DNA of 64,000 bases from Macrocybe gigantea (Eukaryota > Basidiomycota > Agaricomycetes > Agaricales > Callistosporiaceae), in the NCBI GenBank assembly GCA_011319805.1, contig SJRY01000062.1:186001-250000 (forward strand), read 5' to 3'. A program made the position numbers and the translations under genes. Below are positions 47,914-60,416 of the stretch, in pieces. Positions within the stretch are counted from its first letter, which is position 1, and each line of letters begins with the position of its first letter. Under the pieces are notes generated by a model. That model searched no databases and was not told where the DNA came from. It was given only the letters and a program-made list of their open reading frames with translations.

Positions 47914-48629
47914 TTAATGAGAGAGGAGCTGGGCATTGGCAGCGTCAGTGTATCTGCCATAAAGCATTTCGCCGACGCCCAGCCCTATAATAAGGGAGAA
48001 GATGAACGATATCTGGAAAGTCCTGAATGGTGTCAATACCCAAAGTGAATCAGTGAGATCGAAGGAAACGCGAACATGATAGCAAGCATAGCCAGGAACA
48101 CCATTGACGCTTGTATCATGTGGAGAACACCTCTGGATAATGAGTGTTCGACCAGCAGCGGAGGTGCATCTCTTAAGCGTATAACATCCAGGGCTGCTTT
48201 CCACGAGGATGCCTTGGAGGCGCATTGACTACTACTCAGCATGTCAACTTTACGATACGAAAGGAGAAGAGACCAAGACCGGATCCACCTTGTAAGCCTT
48301 CCTCTCCGCAACGCGAGTTCCAGGGAAGCCCGAAGCGCAACAACCCATCTCTCTCCGAGGCCAAGCATGAACAGCGCGAAGCAGGCACCAAACATGGTGC
48401 TCTCGCGACCGGGGACCCAGCCCTGGAACCAAAGCACGTCACCGGGTGTGAAATGCAGATATGTTACCATGCGTCCCGCAGCAAGCGACATTGGCATGTC
48501 CATAGTCGGATCGAAGCCATTCTCGTCAAGATCGTGAACGTGTTGGGCTATAGAAAGCAACGGGTGGAAAAGAATCAGGGCAGATGCGTGGACCAGCAAT
48601 CGAGCTAGCTGTGAGCCTGCGGTCGACAT
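47914..48629 (-). CDS. Ctr-family high-affinity copper transporter
   Basis: Trimeric plasma-membrane or vacuolar Cu(I) channel. From ATG 48629 the hydrophobic leader MSTAGSQLARLLVHASALIL is followed by NGFDPTMDMPMSLAAGRMVT, whose Met cluster fits copper binding. TM1 is STMFGACFALFMLGLGERWV; TM2 is MIQASMVFLAMLAIM with the MLAIM (MxxxM) pore motif; a splice joins it to TFQISFIFSLIIGLGVGEML, TM3, ending YGRYTDAANAQLLSH at TAA 47914. In-frame ATGs upstream (48692 and beyond) could add a longer N-terminus; the start is uncertain. It is shorter and less Met-rich than yeast Ctr1, closer to Ctr2/Ctr3 types. Confidence 0.8.
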
Positions 48630-48934
48630 CTTGGCGGTTGTGGGCAGAGATGGTGATGCGTGAGAAACTATCTCAGGTGGAGCAGCACCCATCACTGAAG
48701 GCTCCGAAAACAGTCCGCATTGCATGCATGGTTTATCGAATAAAAAAGGGCTGGATATAACAAACGAAAGATGCGAAATAACATGTACAATACAGAAGGA
48801 CAAGGAATAGACAATATCGACTCGCCGAACGCCACGCATCGGAAAACGAAACGAATAAAAAAAATTAGATCGGTCCAATCGACACAAGCCCTATTATCGA
48901 TTGAGTCCCATCTTCAAGAGAGCGCCTATTACGT
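48630..48934. other. Intergenic
   Basis: Between the copper transporter start and the Vps35 stop, both on the minus strand. Contains possible upstream in-frame starts of the transporter, nothing else recognised. Confidence 0.4.
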
Positions 48935-51900
48935 CTACATCATCCCACCGGGTATCCGCAGATGCTCTCCTTCGAACGATTGATTCTTTCTTCGTTGGAT
49001 ATACGATAGCGTGTTTTTGAAATGTCTCGTGATCATCTCGGGCGCTTGGACACCTTCAATGAGGCCTGGAGGTGCTCTCTGGGAGGGATGGACATCGGGA
49101 GACAAGATATTATCAATGCTCGAGGTGATAAGTTCTACTAGGCTGTTGATAAATTTGGCTGCGACCTAATCAATAAAAGTCAAAGTCAGTAGCAGCGCAT
49201 GGACACAGATAATAAAGACTGACAGCTGGTGCGCCTCGGTCAAAATAGTACACATAATGGTCAAGCGCATCGCAGTACAACTGCACGGTGACAATCTCTT
49301 CGATGGCTGAGTTGGCGATCCTCAATGACTTTTGCAGACATTCAAGGACGCGTTTGCTATCCTGATAAGGATACTGCGACAGTGAAGTTCAGTCAGTACA
49401 ATGCATATAGAAATAAGGCATCTGCATACAGCTTTCACTTCGTCGTCATTATCCTTCGGTGGCGTCTTTTCGGACGTTTTCACTTCCTTTTCTTCACTCG
49501 ATGCTTCTCCATTGGCATCCGCAGATGGAGAGGCCTCCTGCCACCACAAATGACTCGCCAAGCCGACCGCGGTCGCCTGGTGGCTCTTCTTCAGCAACTT
49601 CGCACCATGTAATGCTGCCTTGGTTATCAGCGTGTCGTAGTTGTCTACGCCGAACACCTTAGCGCCGGCCAGTGTACCGATGATGAGTGTGATAGCCTGC
49701 AATTGCGCGCGGGACTCGGATATGCTGTCTTCGTACACACTAAACGCTTGCACGTAGAAGTCATATGTAAGGTCCTCGAAGCCGCATTCATCCGCTATTT
49801 GCGCTGCGAGAAGGAAGAGGCGTAGGGCAATGGCGGGGGCCTCGACTTGGGTATGCAGGATAGAGGTGAGTTGACGGACGAATTTTAGTATATTGGATAC
49901 TTTTGTCTGCCAATCTTCTTCCTGTAAACATCATCAGCAGGCGAAAGTTGTCTTTGGGCCAGCTGCGACGAACCACATGCTCCCGGTTCTTGTATCTTCG
50001 ACATAGTTTTATAGAAGACGTGATGAGGGCCGGGAAGGTGAACCGCATACGTTCTCCACCAGCATCAAAGTGCTTCCGAGCGACTTGTAGCAACTGTGAA
50101 AACAAAAGTCAGCTCAAATGGAGAAACCGAGCGGAGTACGATGAACCTCGAATTGAACGTCTAACGACTCGGCCCGGAACAGATGCACCATTCTCGCTAC
50201 CCACCCTTGCTCCTCAGCCAACTCTTCATGCGCTGGATTGTACGACCCTTGTCTCCTCATATCCTTCATCGCGGGAGGGGATACTCCCGTATTGCCGGCG
50301 GTCACAGGCGTCGCAGCGGCAGCAGCCGTCGAATCTGTCTGGTCCTTGATCAGCACGTGACAGAGGTCCAATACGCCGTCCACGTCTTCCGGGTTTCGAT
50401 TATGGTTTCGTTCTTAAGAACGGATGAGATTATGGAGTGTGCGATCGAGCGACGGATGGTGAATAACTGCCTGGTAAGAAGGGGTACGTAATTCGGAATG
50501 GCAAGGAGAGTCAAAACAGATTGGTATGAGTTGATCGGTGCAACGAGGAGAGCGGATAGATTGGATGTGGTTTGGGGAGCGTGCAGGTCAGGACTGAAAA
50601 CGGTCACCGTGAACCAACTGCTAAACGTGGCAATAGTAGGCGCACCTGTCTTTGAATTCGCCGATCTTATCAGCTGCAAATCCGAGAATTTGGTCCACAT
50701 ATTCCAGTCGATCGGGGTAGCAGCTGACAGAAAGATTCGTCAGGGACACGAGAAGAGCAGTAATGTCCTGTATTGACAAGTCTGGTCGTGCCTAAAGTCC
50801 ATTCCATCGGTTCCGCACAATCACCATGAATGAAAGGCACCATACCTTAATGAGCTCAACGACCTGTTTCCAGAAGACTTCAAAAAGCTGGACATCTTCG
50901 GGGATGCCTCTGAACTTGTGAACAGGAGAGCCCTCCTTGTTCTTGCCCTTGATCAGTTTTTCATCCACGGACTCGTTCGCGGTCGAGACGGGTGATTCCG
51001 ACCCGGCAGCAGTGCTGGACGCCGTATCAGGTGTCGGCTCGACAGAACTCCAAGCGTTGGATTCTGAAGTAGGCGATACTATGCGGTAAGCACCGTTTTC
51101 ACGCGCCTTTGCTTTCTGAACTTGACTTTTTCAGCCAGACGACGCGCTGCCGCTTCTTCCTGACGTTTCGTCTCTTCAGGGTCCTCGTTTTCGGCTTCGC
51201 GAGCGGCGTAAGCCGCTAGCCGGTCGATCAAAGCAATGACGATTTGCTTGATGTTGACTGTGGGATGTAGCTGAGCTGTGGCGGAGAGGAACGGTCCCAA
51301 AGTGTGCAGGTGGAATTCGTCTGTGAACACCTGTTATGAGCAGGAGATGAGACAGATCCGCCACCGTGTATACAAGTACTGCATGCCTGGATAACAACTT
51401 CCATCAGATACTCCTGGCAATGACATCTTTGCAGTTGACGACCTGCTCGAGCACGCTCGGCAAGATTATCCGTTGATACAGGTCGAGATCCACGCCGTCG
51501 AGTTGACTGAGTCTAACGAGATTCGTGCCGACAAGGATTCTGAGCTCGCGGCGCTCCATCTCACGCTTCTCCCTGTCTCGGGAGTGGCCTTGGTGCTGTA
51601 GGCGCACCCATAATTTGTTCATCTCAATGAAATTAGTCAAGACGAACGAGATGGAATCCTGCAAGTTTCCAGCAGGCCTGCAACGATACCATGGTTTTCA
51701 ATGACGAATGCGATATGAACTTGTGTCACATACCCTGGCTCTGTACCAACGGGAAGGTGATCCCTTGTCTGGCCGCTGAGATAATGACGCAGGAAGAGAC
51801 CTCGGATGGGATTGAGAACGCCGCGAGACATCTCCATCATATCTTTCATAATTTCTCTGACGGGGGCATCGGGTATTGACATGTAAACGGAGCCAACAGT

Positions 51901-52357
51901 AATCATGAGGTAGAGCCGTGGGACGATGTTGCCAGCATATTGCACCAGCTCATACAAGTCTGCTAGGTGGTGACGGGACTGGGTATGGGCTTCGTAAAGG
52001 TAGTTGGAAAGATAGCGCAGGGCATCGAACACGGCCATATCTATGTAGTCGGCTTGCTTCAACGATTATGCTACAAAATTTGATAGAGAATAAAACGCAC
52101 AAAGTTCATAATACTGCTTCGGAGACAACGACGAGGTACGCAGTTCCGCCAGCATCAAGCTTGCACTTTTCAACGCATCCATCAGCTGGTCCATTTCCTG
52201 TTCAAATCAAGTGCCATAGAAAAAGTTGAGAGAATGAATTGGCAAAGGTGATCGCTGCGGAGCGTACGAGATGCCTCTTCATTTGCTGGACCTGTATTTT
52301 TACAGTGCTGAGAGCTTCGCTGAGAAGCTTGCCCTCTTCTGGGGCTGGAAGAGCCAT
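48935..52357 (-). CDS. VPS35: Retromer subunit Vps35
   Basis: Alpha-solenoid core of retromer, which retrieves receptors from endosomes to the Golgi. ATG 52357 gives [20 protein letters not shown]. Family blocks include [60 protein letters not shown] and [10 protein letters not shown] (the PRLYLM...GLFLR Vps26-binding region), then [20 protein letters not shown] and [20 protein letters not shown]. The C-terminus ends [20 protein letters not shown] followed by IPGGMM, TAG at 48935. Many short introns. A tRNA gene lies 132 bp upstream on the other strand. Confidence 0.92.
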
Positions 52358-52489
52358 TGTAAACCGTTTGAGCTCGTTGCGAGTCGCGAAGGGCCCGTGG
52401 AGATGACAAGAACGATGACGAGCAACGGAACGCCAGAAGCAGAAGAGGCTTATTTGGTCCGGATTTGTGTGATTGCCATATTTGGGTAC

Positions 52490-52562
52490 GGTTCAATGGT
52501 CTAGTGGATATGATTTCTGTCTCACACACAGAAGGTCTCCAGTTCGATCCTGGATTGAACCA
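52490..52562 (+). tRNA. tRNA-Val, anticodon CAC
   Basis: A 73-base cloverleaf without an intron. The acceptor stem GGTTCAA pairs with TTGAACC, with discriminator A at 52562. The D arm contains TGGTCTAGTGG, which is also the A box. The anticodon arm TCTGT-CTCACAC-ACAGA has a seven-base loop with anticodon CAC. The T arm carries GTTCGATCC, the B box. Six T residues at 52563-52568 act as the Pol III terminator. The CCA end is not encoded. Confidence 0.9.
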
Positions 52563-53223
52563 TTTTTTAACACCTCCGTTGATGAATTTCGAGTTCGCTA
52601 TGACATCTAGGCTTCATGCGGCGACAGAGAAGCCTTCTGAACAAGCAACTTCACTTATTGCGGTGCCCCGAGGAAATTGCGTGTCCTTGTTTATGACATA
52701 CATGGTGTTCAGTGTTCACGCCGTTCGCAGACCCCCCGCAGCTGTTATCTTAATTTGTTAAGGTGTAGGAAAGCATGTCGCCATGCCTTTTTTCCCTCCA
52801 CACCGAAGTACTGAGGCGCCAACGATGTCCTCGAGATCCATATCCGTAAAAGGGTCCAAAGCTTCATTCCCAAGTTAGGCAGTTTTTATTATGGCACATG
52901 GATGTAACAACTTGACCACGCGCTTCTCCACCCACTTGACCTCCTTCGAAGGTATGCTATGTTTTCACCGTTGCCCCGCAACCAGAACAAGTGTCAACCT
53001 TCGCATGCCAGTCAGACATATGATGCCCCACCATCCTGATTTACATCAGGATTTACCTGTTTTGAAGAGAAATTGCAATTTCGACCACGAAACCGCGCAT
53101 TCGCCTGGTGGGACTGTCTATGTCGGAATAGTCTTCACCCCTTCACATGTCATTGACATCCCACAAACCACATAAATACCATCTTCATGCCACGTCGGAG
53201 AGGCATTCAATGACTCTTCCAGC
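52563..53223. other. Intergenic after the tRNA
   Basis: Starts with the T run that terminates the tRNA, then holds the promoter of the carboxylesterase gene. No further coding exon recognised. Confidence 0.5.
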
Positions 53224-55089
<1,866 letters not shown>

Positions 55090-57146
55090 CGCTCTTTGCC
55101 TTGTAACCGATCGACTTGCGAATAAATTGCTTGTCTTGCCTAGGTATGCGAAATGCGTTTCTTAGAGCCTCGAATGAAGGCATACTGTTCTTGTTCAAAG
55201 GTCTTGCCCGTTTGTTGGCGAGAAAAATAAAACGAGTGAGAAGAGATGAGTCGGCTTGCGGGCAAAGAATGCAGCAAAATGTGGACTGATAAAAAAAAAC
55301 TTTGCTTTCGCGTTTATGGCACTTCGCTCAACGGGAGGACACATAGGTCACCCGAAAACTTGCATTCACAAATTAGCAATCAGCCACACTACAAGTAGCT
55401 ATCGAGTCCAGTCTGTGTCTTCACCTCTGAAGAGGCACAATAACGTGTCGCCCCAGCCCCAATACGATCAGTCAACAGCGGGTGGATTCGATTTGCATCG
55501 CTAAGCATTGAGGTTCCATTGCACGAAACGTCTACTTGATTACTTCTCCGGTCTATGATAAAAGGAGCTATCACGGCGGCCGCATTTTGTGTTTCGTTTA
55601 CTTACCATTAGGCACAGGTGAAGGACGCGAATCGGCTTGCTACGCCACGCCACTCTTATTGTTCGCTGGCGTTACAATGACATCCTCAATGTGATAGAGT
55701 GCGCGTTGTAGCACACGTTTCTGTGCCGGCGAGAAATTCCGGAGCGCAGGTGATGAACTAGCTGATGGATAGTCATTCGAAGTATTGGGGTTGGTGAAAG
55801 CTGGATTGGGCAAAATGTCCGTCGACGTTGAGCTAATGAGATTCTTGATAGCTCACCATGGATGTCAGTCTTCTAGGGTAATGAAGATACCGTCACCGTT
55901 CCGCCTCGCCTGTTTTTTTTTTTTGGTACAAATGAGGTAAACCTGCGCTCTTTTTGTTCTCGTGAGATCATTTGGATGGCGTTATTGCCAGTGATTACTG
56001 CGTCTTACCTGGAATCATAAGAAGATATTGGGCGGAAAACAAGATGCGAGTTTAAATTTGTCAGAAACTGCGGCCGACTTGTGGGACTTGCTGTCTTCGC
56101 TAACCTGCTGACCTAAATCTCAGCGGTATTCTTGGTAGCACCCGACACCGTGTCAGGACAAGATTTTACACTCTCCCTTTGTCACTCGTGTTATCCAATT
56201 ACTGCCCATTCTCCTTGTAGTTTAGTGAGCACCTCGCGAACCCAAGAATTATTGCTGTGGTGGATTTACATCTGCTACGTGTCCCTCTGTCTAATCGGCG
56301 ACTATTGAGTCAGTGCGATGAGATGATGTACGACTCATTCCGCGACGTGGGTACAAACCTAATGGCGAGTCGGGAGCAATTCGCAAATCACGTCTCGTCG
56401 CCTGTGGTTCGTGAATGGAAGTTTTCCGATTTCACCCCTCATGACCATCCGCTCTTATTGTCTTGAACCATCGCTTCAGGGTTCAGCACCACTGCGTGGA
56501 CACGGGATGATAACGCAACATCATATACCGTGTCGACCTCGTCATTTCCCAGGAGGCTTGGTGGTGTATGCATTTCTTTTTTGCATACTCCGAGGATGTT
56601 CGAGGTTATAAGAGGGGTGATTTTAGGAATGCAGAACGTAAGGAATTGCATTGTGACAATTTCGCCGACAGCCAGTGAGAACGAGTGAATCTGCATTTTT
56701 TTCTGGCACTCAGACACTTGAGTCAGGGCGATACCACCGGTTCTACGCATGAAGCATCGCTTATCCCGGTCTTCAAAAATTAAGCTCGTTGTGTGGACGC
56801 ATATCACGTCGTGAGCATTCTTTTTGTCTTGGCTGGGTCGTGGTTCCTATATAAAACCAAATGAATCAGCATCGAGATCTCTCTTATTGTTATGTGAGGG
56901 CGATTGGCGTCTGATATCGTTTATTCCGTCCGCCGTAGGCGAGTTTGCGGTACCAGTGATCCGAGCGACTGAGGGGAAGGGTGCTCTTATTGTCTTTGCA
57001 TGGTGGAAGGAAGGGTGAAGTAGTTGTTTGGATCTGCTTTGTCACTTGCCAAATATGACTCGGCTAGCAAGGAAACAATTACAGCGAATTAGAACACGCA
57101 AAGTTAGAGGTCGAGCAGTATCGCCGTAGAATTCATGTCGCCAGTG
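55090..57146. other. Two-kilobase gap before the pheromone gene
   Basis: Mostly without recognisable coding sequence. A possible 95-codon minus-strand gene at 55640-55971 is listed separately. A TATA-like string (CTATATAAAA) lies near 56847, but the ATG following it opens only a short frame without a CaaX end. I searched by eye for a pheromone receptor or further CaaX peptides here and saw none. Confidence 0.4.
55640..55971 (-). CDS. Possible small two-exon gene of unknown function
   Basis: ATG 55971 reads MISREQKERRFTSFVPKKKN then RRGGTVT. A 47-bp intron (GTATCT, CTGAC branch, CAAG acceptor) keeps the frame and gives NLISSTSTDILPNPAFTNPN, then SPALRNFSPAQKRVLQRALY, HIEDVIVTPANNKSGVA and TAG at 55640. 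The C-terminal helix QKRVLQRALYHIEDVI is amphipathic. The run of twelve A residues coding KKKN lowers confidence. No family recognised. Confidence 0.35.
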
Positions 57147-57155
57147 TATATAAAA
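57147..57155 (+). promoter_or_regulatory. TATA box of the pheromone precursor gene
   Basis: Reads TATATAAAA, about 110 bp before the ATG at 57259, a spacing typical of a strongly regulated fungal promoter. Confidence 0.6.
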
Positions 57156-57258
57156 TGGGTCTACATGAGAGGCTGACTGTCCTTAAGGAAGGTCTCGGAC
57201 CCCCCTCTCACTACCAAGTCAACCTCCCCTTCGACCCATCCTCACCTCTCTGCACCAA

Positions 57259-57378
57259 ATGGATTACTTCACTACTATCGCCAACATCATCTCCAACCGC
57301 CCTGCAGAGGAGGAATTCCCGCCCGCATGCGAGGAGTCCGGAGGATCGGGAAGCAACACCTACTGCGTAATTGCCTGA
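57259..57378 (+). CDS. CaaX-box lipopeptide mating-pheromone precursor
   Basis: A 39-residue single-exon peptide that opens MDYFTTIANIISNRPAEEEF and closes PPACEESGGSGSNTYCVIA. The last four residues, CVIA, form a farnesylation CaaX box directly before TGA (57376-57378). A glutamate pair (EE at residues 25-26) stands 9 residues before the CaaX cysteine, where basidiomycete precursors are cut, so the mature peptide would be about 10 residues, SGGSGSNTYC, farnesylated and carboxymethylated. The acidic/proline-rich pro-region and small size match precursors of B-type mating loci that bind STE3-class receptors. No receptor gene is in this window. The TATA box at 57147 supports real transcription. 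Confidence 0.8.
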   Translation: MDYFTTIANIISNRPAEEEFPPACEESGGSGSNTYCVIA

Positions 57379-57953
57379 GGTGGCTCTAGCCGCATGGTAT
57401 TTATTCCCTCGCATTTTATCACGGTTTGTATTTTGCTCGGTGTCTTCTGAGAGCAACCTACTCATAATTGATGTGCAGAGCCATCATTTCCAATGTGACA
57501 CTTCTCGAAGGTGTTGCAGTAAATTCAAAACCACCAGTCCGCATTATAATGGACCTATTCGCATTCGCCATTCCTTTTTCTCGGGACACCGAGAAGGAGA
57601 TGTACTTTTACGCATGTTTCGACTCTTGCAAGCGCCATCACATTTTTATTGCGCACTCATCGTACTGAGCCATTCGACCTTCTCTCCATAATTACCTTTT
57701 CGTTCATGGGACACTCCAGGCATTTTTTTTTTACTTCGTTCGATTCGATAGATAGGATTTTCAGCAATGTAATACATATTGTTGCATATGTATGTAGGAA
57801 TGCATTGAAGGTTGATGACGATCATGTTTGCAACAGAGGGCGATGCCAAACACAATACGAAATTCCGGTCGATGAGCCGCGTGCTTGCCACGTCTCAGCT
57901 CTGCTCCTCCGACGTCCGTCTTTCGTTCCGTTCAGCAGCAGTGTATCTCTGTC
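57379..57953. other. Intergenic between the pheromone gene and GET2
   Basis: Holds the pheromone 3' region and the GET2 promoter. I looked for further CaaX-ending short frames and found none. Confidence 0.45.
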
Positions 57954-59130
57954 ATGTCTGCTGCAGCCCGCGCGGAAGCTCGAAGAAAAGCTATCCTGAG
58001 CAGAGGCTCAGACCGACTAGCAAAACTCACCACATCCGCCAGGGGCGAAGATGCACCAGCATACATGAATGACGGTACGCAGAATTCGGTCCGGAGCTTT
58101 TAATGTTATGAACGACATCTTGTCTCTGTATATAGCTCCACTGGCCTCGAGCCATACGGCGAACTTGAAAACATTTGTCGGCGAAGAGACCATGATGCCT
58201 ACGCCTCCGAACCGCGTGTCTCCATCCCTATCACCACGAGCTAGGAATGTTTCATCGTCCTCTACAGGACCAGGAACTTGCAGATTCGCATGCGCACCCT
58301 CTTGGCTTTAACGCTGAACCAGATCCGTCGGTTTGGAGCGAGGAACAGCAGCGACAGTTTATGGAAGCCCTCTTTGGAGCTCGTACGCTCTCGGCGCAGT
58401 CGGATTCAGCTCCTGCGATAGATCCGACGCAGCCCCCTATGGACAATCCGTTTGCCACCATGCTCATGCCCAGACAAGGCAGAGAATCTTTCACGCCTCC
58501 GCCTGGGACAACAACGGGCAAGGCAGCAGCGGAAATTGACGTGCCTCCTTCATCAACGTTGTTGCAGAAGCTGATGCCTATTATTCATCTATTGATAATG
58601 TGGTGTCTCTTGGGTTACTTTGTGTTGTATAAGGAACCGCAGGTGCGGGATGCTCAAGGAGGGAATGTGGACGGGCCAAGCATCTGGCGCCGGTGGGCGG
58701 AGTTGGGACGTTCAAGTCCTATCGCGGGCATGACCGATGTGTTTAAAATCCAAGTTGTGGTAAGTAATTCAACTGTGGCGATCGCAACCTTGACCTCCTG
58801 ACGGAATTGATACCTTCAGCCCTTCTTCTGGGCATTCACCACAGTGCAACTGGTTCTGCACTCTGTGCGTGTATTTTCTGGATTCGTGAGCATTTCCATG
58901 TCCTATCATGTCATTCTCGCCATTTTCTCAGCCGAGTCAATATCTAGGACGCAGTGCAACCGCCGACACTGCTCACAGTCATTCTACCTCACTTCCCACC
59001 TCCATTCCCGACCCTTATCATGAACTCTTTAAAATATTGGCAGATGGGTTCCTTATTCCTCGACGACCTTGCAGGCTTAGTTGTGGGGATCGGTTTTATT
59101 ATCTTATTCTCTGGGTGGCTTTCTGGATAG
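57954..59130 (+). CDS. GET2: GET complex subunit Get2-like tail-anchored protein receptor
   Basis: ER membrane receptor subunit that with Get1 receives tail-anchored proteins from Get3. ATG 57954 begins MSAAARAEARRKAILSRGSD, where the N-terminal ARRK cluster is the usual Get3-binding region. Introns follow MND(A) and PPNR, leading to DQELADSHAHPLGFNAEPDP and EEQQRQFMEALFGARTLSAQ. Three C-terminal membrane helices are LMPIIHLLIMWCLLGYFVLY, PFFWAFTTVQLVLHSVRVF and LAGLVVGIGFIILFSGWLSG, ending at TAG 59128. Topology and N-terminus match Get2/CAML; overall similarity is low, as common in this family. Confidence 0.68.
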
Positions 59131-59308
59131 ATGTTGTTTAATGTCTAGATGTATTCCTATTATATATCTATACATTCCTGAGAGCCTCGAACCACACCTG
59201 AGTATGACACCCTTGTCATAGGCATTGATAGCGAATGGTACATATGGACGAGAGATGACGTTGACAATCACGGCAACACTGCTGCAGCGCCCGTCCTCTG
59301 ACCTTTCT

Positions 59309-59828
59309 TCAACTGCTCGACTTGGAATGCTTCGTAGGCGGTAATGACTTTGATGATCTCTTCTGAACATGTTCGTGCTCCTCTCCCGGAACGAGCGGCT
59401 GACCAGTCGCAGACGCCTCTTGCTTCCATAATTGCCAGCGTTCCCCGCCCGCGGCGTCCATCAATTCCTTCAATATCGAAGTTGACCACTTCTCGTGCAT
59501 GTCGACGATGACTTTCTTGCCATCCGCTAGAAATTCCATCCATGAGAGGTAAAATGAGCATTTCCAACAAAAAGCTGACATACGGACCAAATTCAAGCCT
59601 ATCTCTGGTCTCCAGGTCTCCTCGGCGTCTTTCTGAGTCTCTGGACTCGAATGTCCAAATTCGGGTTATCATATCGTATTTTGGGTAGTGATCCTTCACG
59701 AAATGTCTTGGGCCGAGGGAAATTCATGGGCGAAGCATATGGTAAAAGATCATTCGTGCTCACCGGGCACCAAAGTGGTCATTCCGAAATGCATACGTTA
59801 GCTTCATGCTCCTCAACGCAGGAGACAT
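59309..59828 (-). CDS. Mitochondrial ribosomal protein with L51/S25/CI-B8 domain (mL61/Mrp49-like)
   Basis: ATG 59828 gives MSPALRSMKLTYAFRNDHFG. After an intron comes ARHFVKDHYPKIRYDNPNLD then IRVQRLRKTPEETWRPEIGL. A GTATGT intron leads to PDGKKVIVDMHEKWSTSILK and ELMDAAGGERWQLWKQEASA. The thioredoxin-like domain of the mS25/mL43/mL61 group is clear; GARHFVK...NP.LDIRV points to mL61. The frame ends TKHSKSSS at 59309. A second frame nearby reads SEEIIKVITAYEAFQVEQLK to GAAAVLP at 59268, which could be the true C-terminus if one base is missing near 59370. Confidence 0.75.
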
Positions 59829-60416
59829 AGTAAGCTGCGGATTCTCAGTCAATTGCGAGACGACTCGGGCAAGACGCGTTGTCGAGGAAGGATCCAGGCG
59901 ATTTTTGGACGACGGCACTCATGTTGCCTCGGTGCGCTGCTCGATGACCGCGATAGCTTGGCACAAGAAATTTCTGTCACGTGGTATTGACACCTGTTGA
60001 TTTCAGAGGCGATTGTCTCTCTCCATTTGGAAATTCTGGTTCCTTCTTATCGGGCCTCGCTATACTGAGCGTGCATTCTAACTTCGGCTCTGCCCTTGCG
60101 ACTACGATCAGCTTCAAGAAATGACACACGTCGTTTATGCCTGTCCACTAAGATACGAACCAGCGCTGGCGCTTCTAATCTTGTCTTCTGTCATCAGTCG
60201 GCCTCACTGAGACGGCTGAGACACATTCATGTCGGAATCCTTTTTTTGTCACTCGGCCAGGCACGATAACATCATGAACATGCATATGTGAATGCAACGT
60301 GCGTGCACGATATCAAACTAGAAGCCTTCGATTGGTAAAGAAATAGGCTCCATGAGTGTTGATCAACGACGTTGGAGTGGAAGCATAGCCGCCATATGTT
60401 GATTCCGACTTGTATA
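59829..60416. other. Intergenic
   Basis: Between the ribosomal protein start and the COG3 stop. Contains no recognised exon. A CACGTGG element lies near 59977. Confidence 0.45.

Noticed and set aside
52271..52504. Plus-strand frame containing CVIA, resembling a CaaX end
   Set aside because: CVIA is followed by more residues (IFGYG) instead of a stop, and the frame is antisense to the Vps35 start and runs into the tRNA gene.
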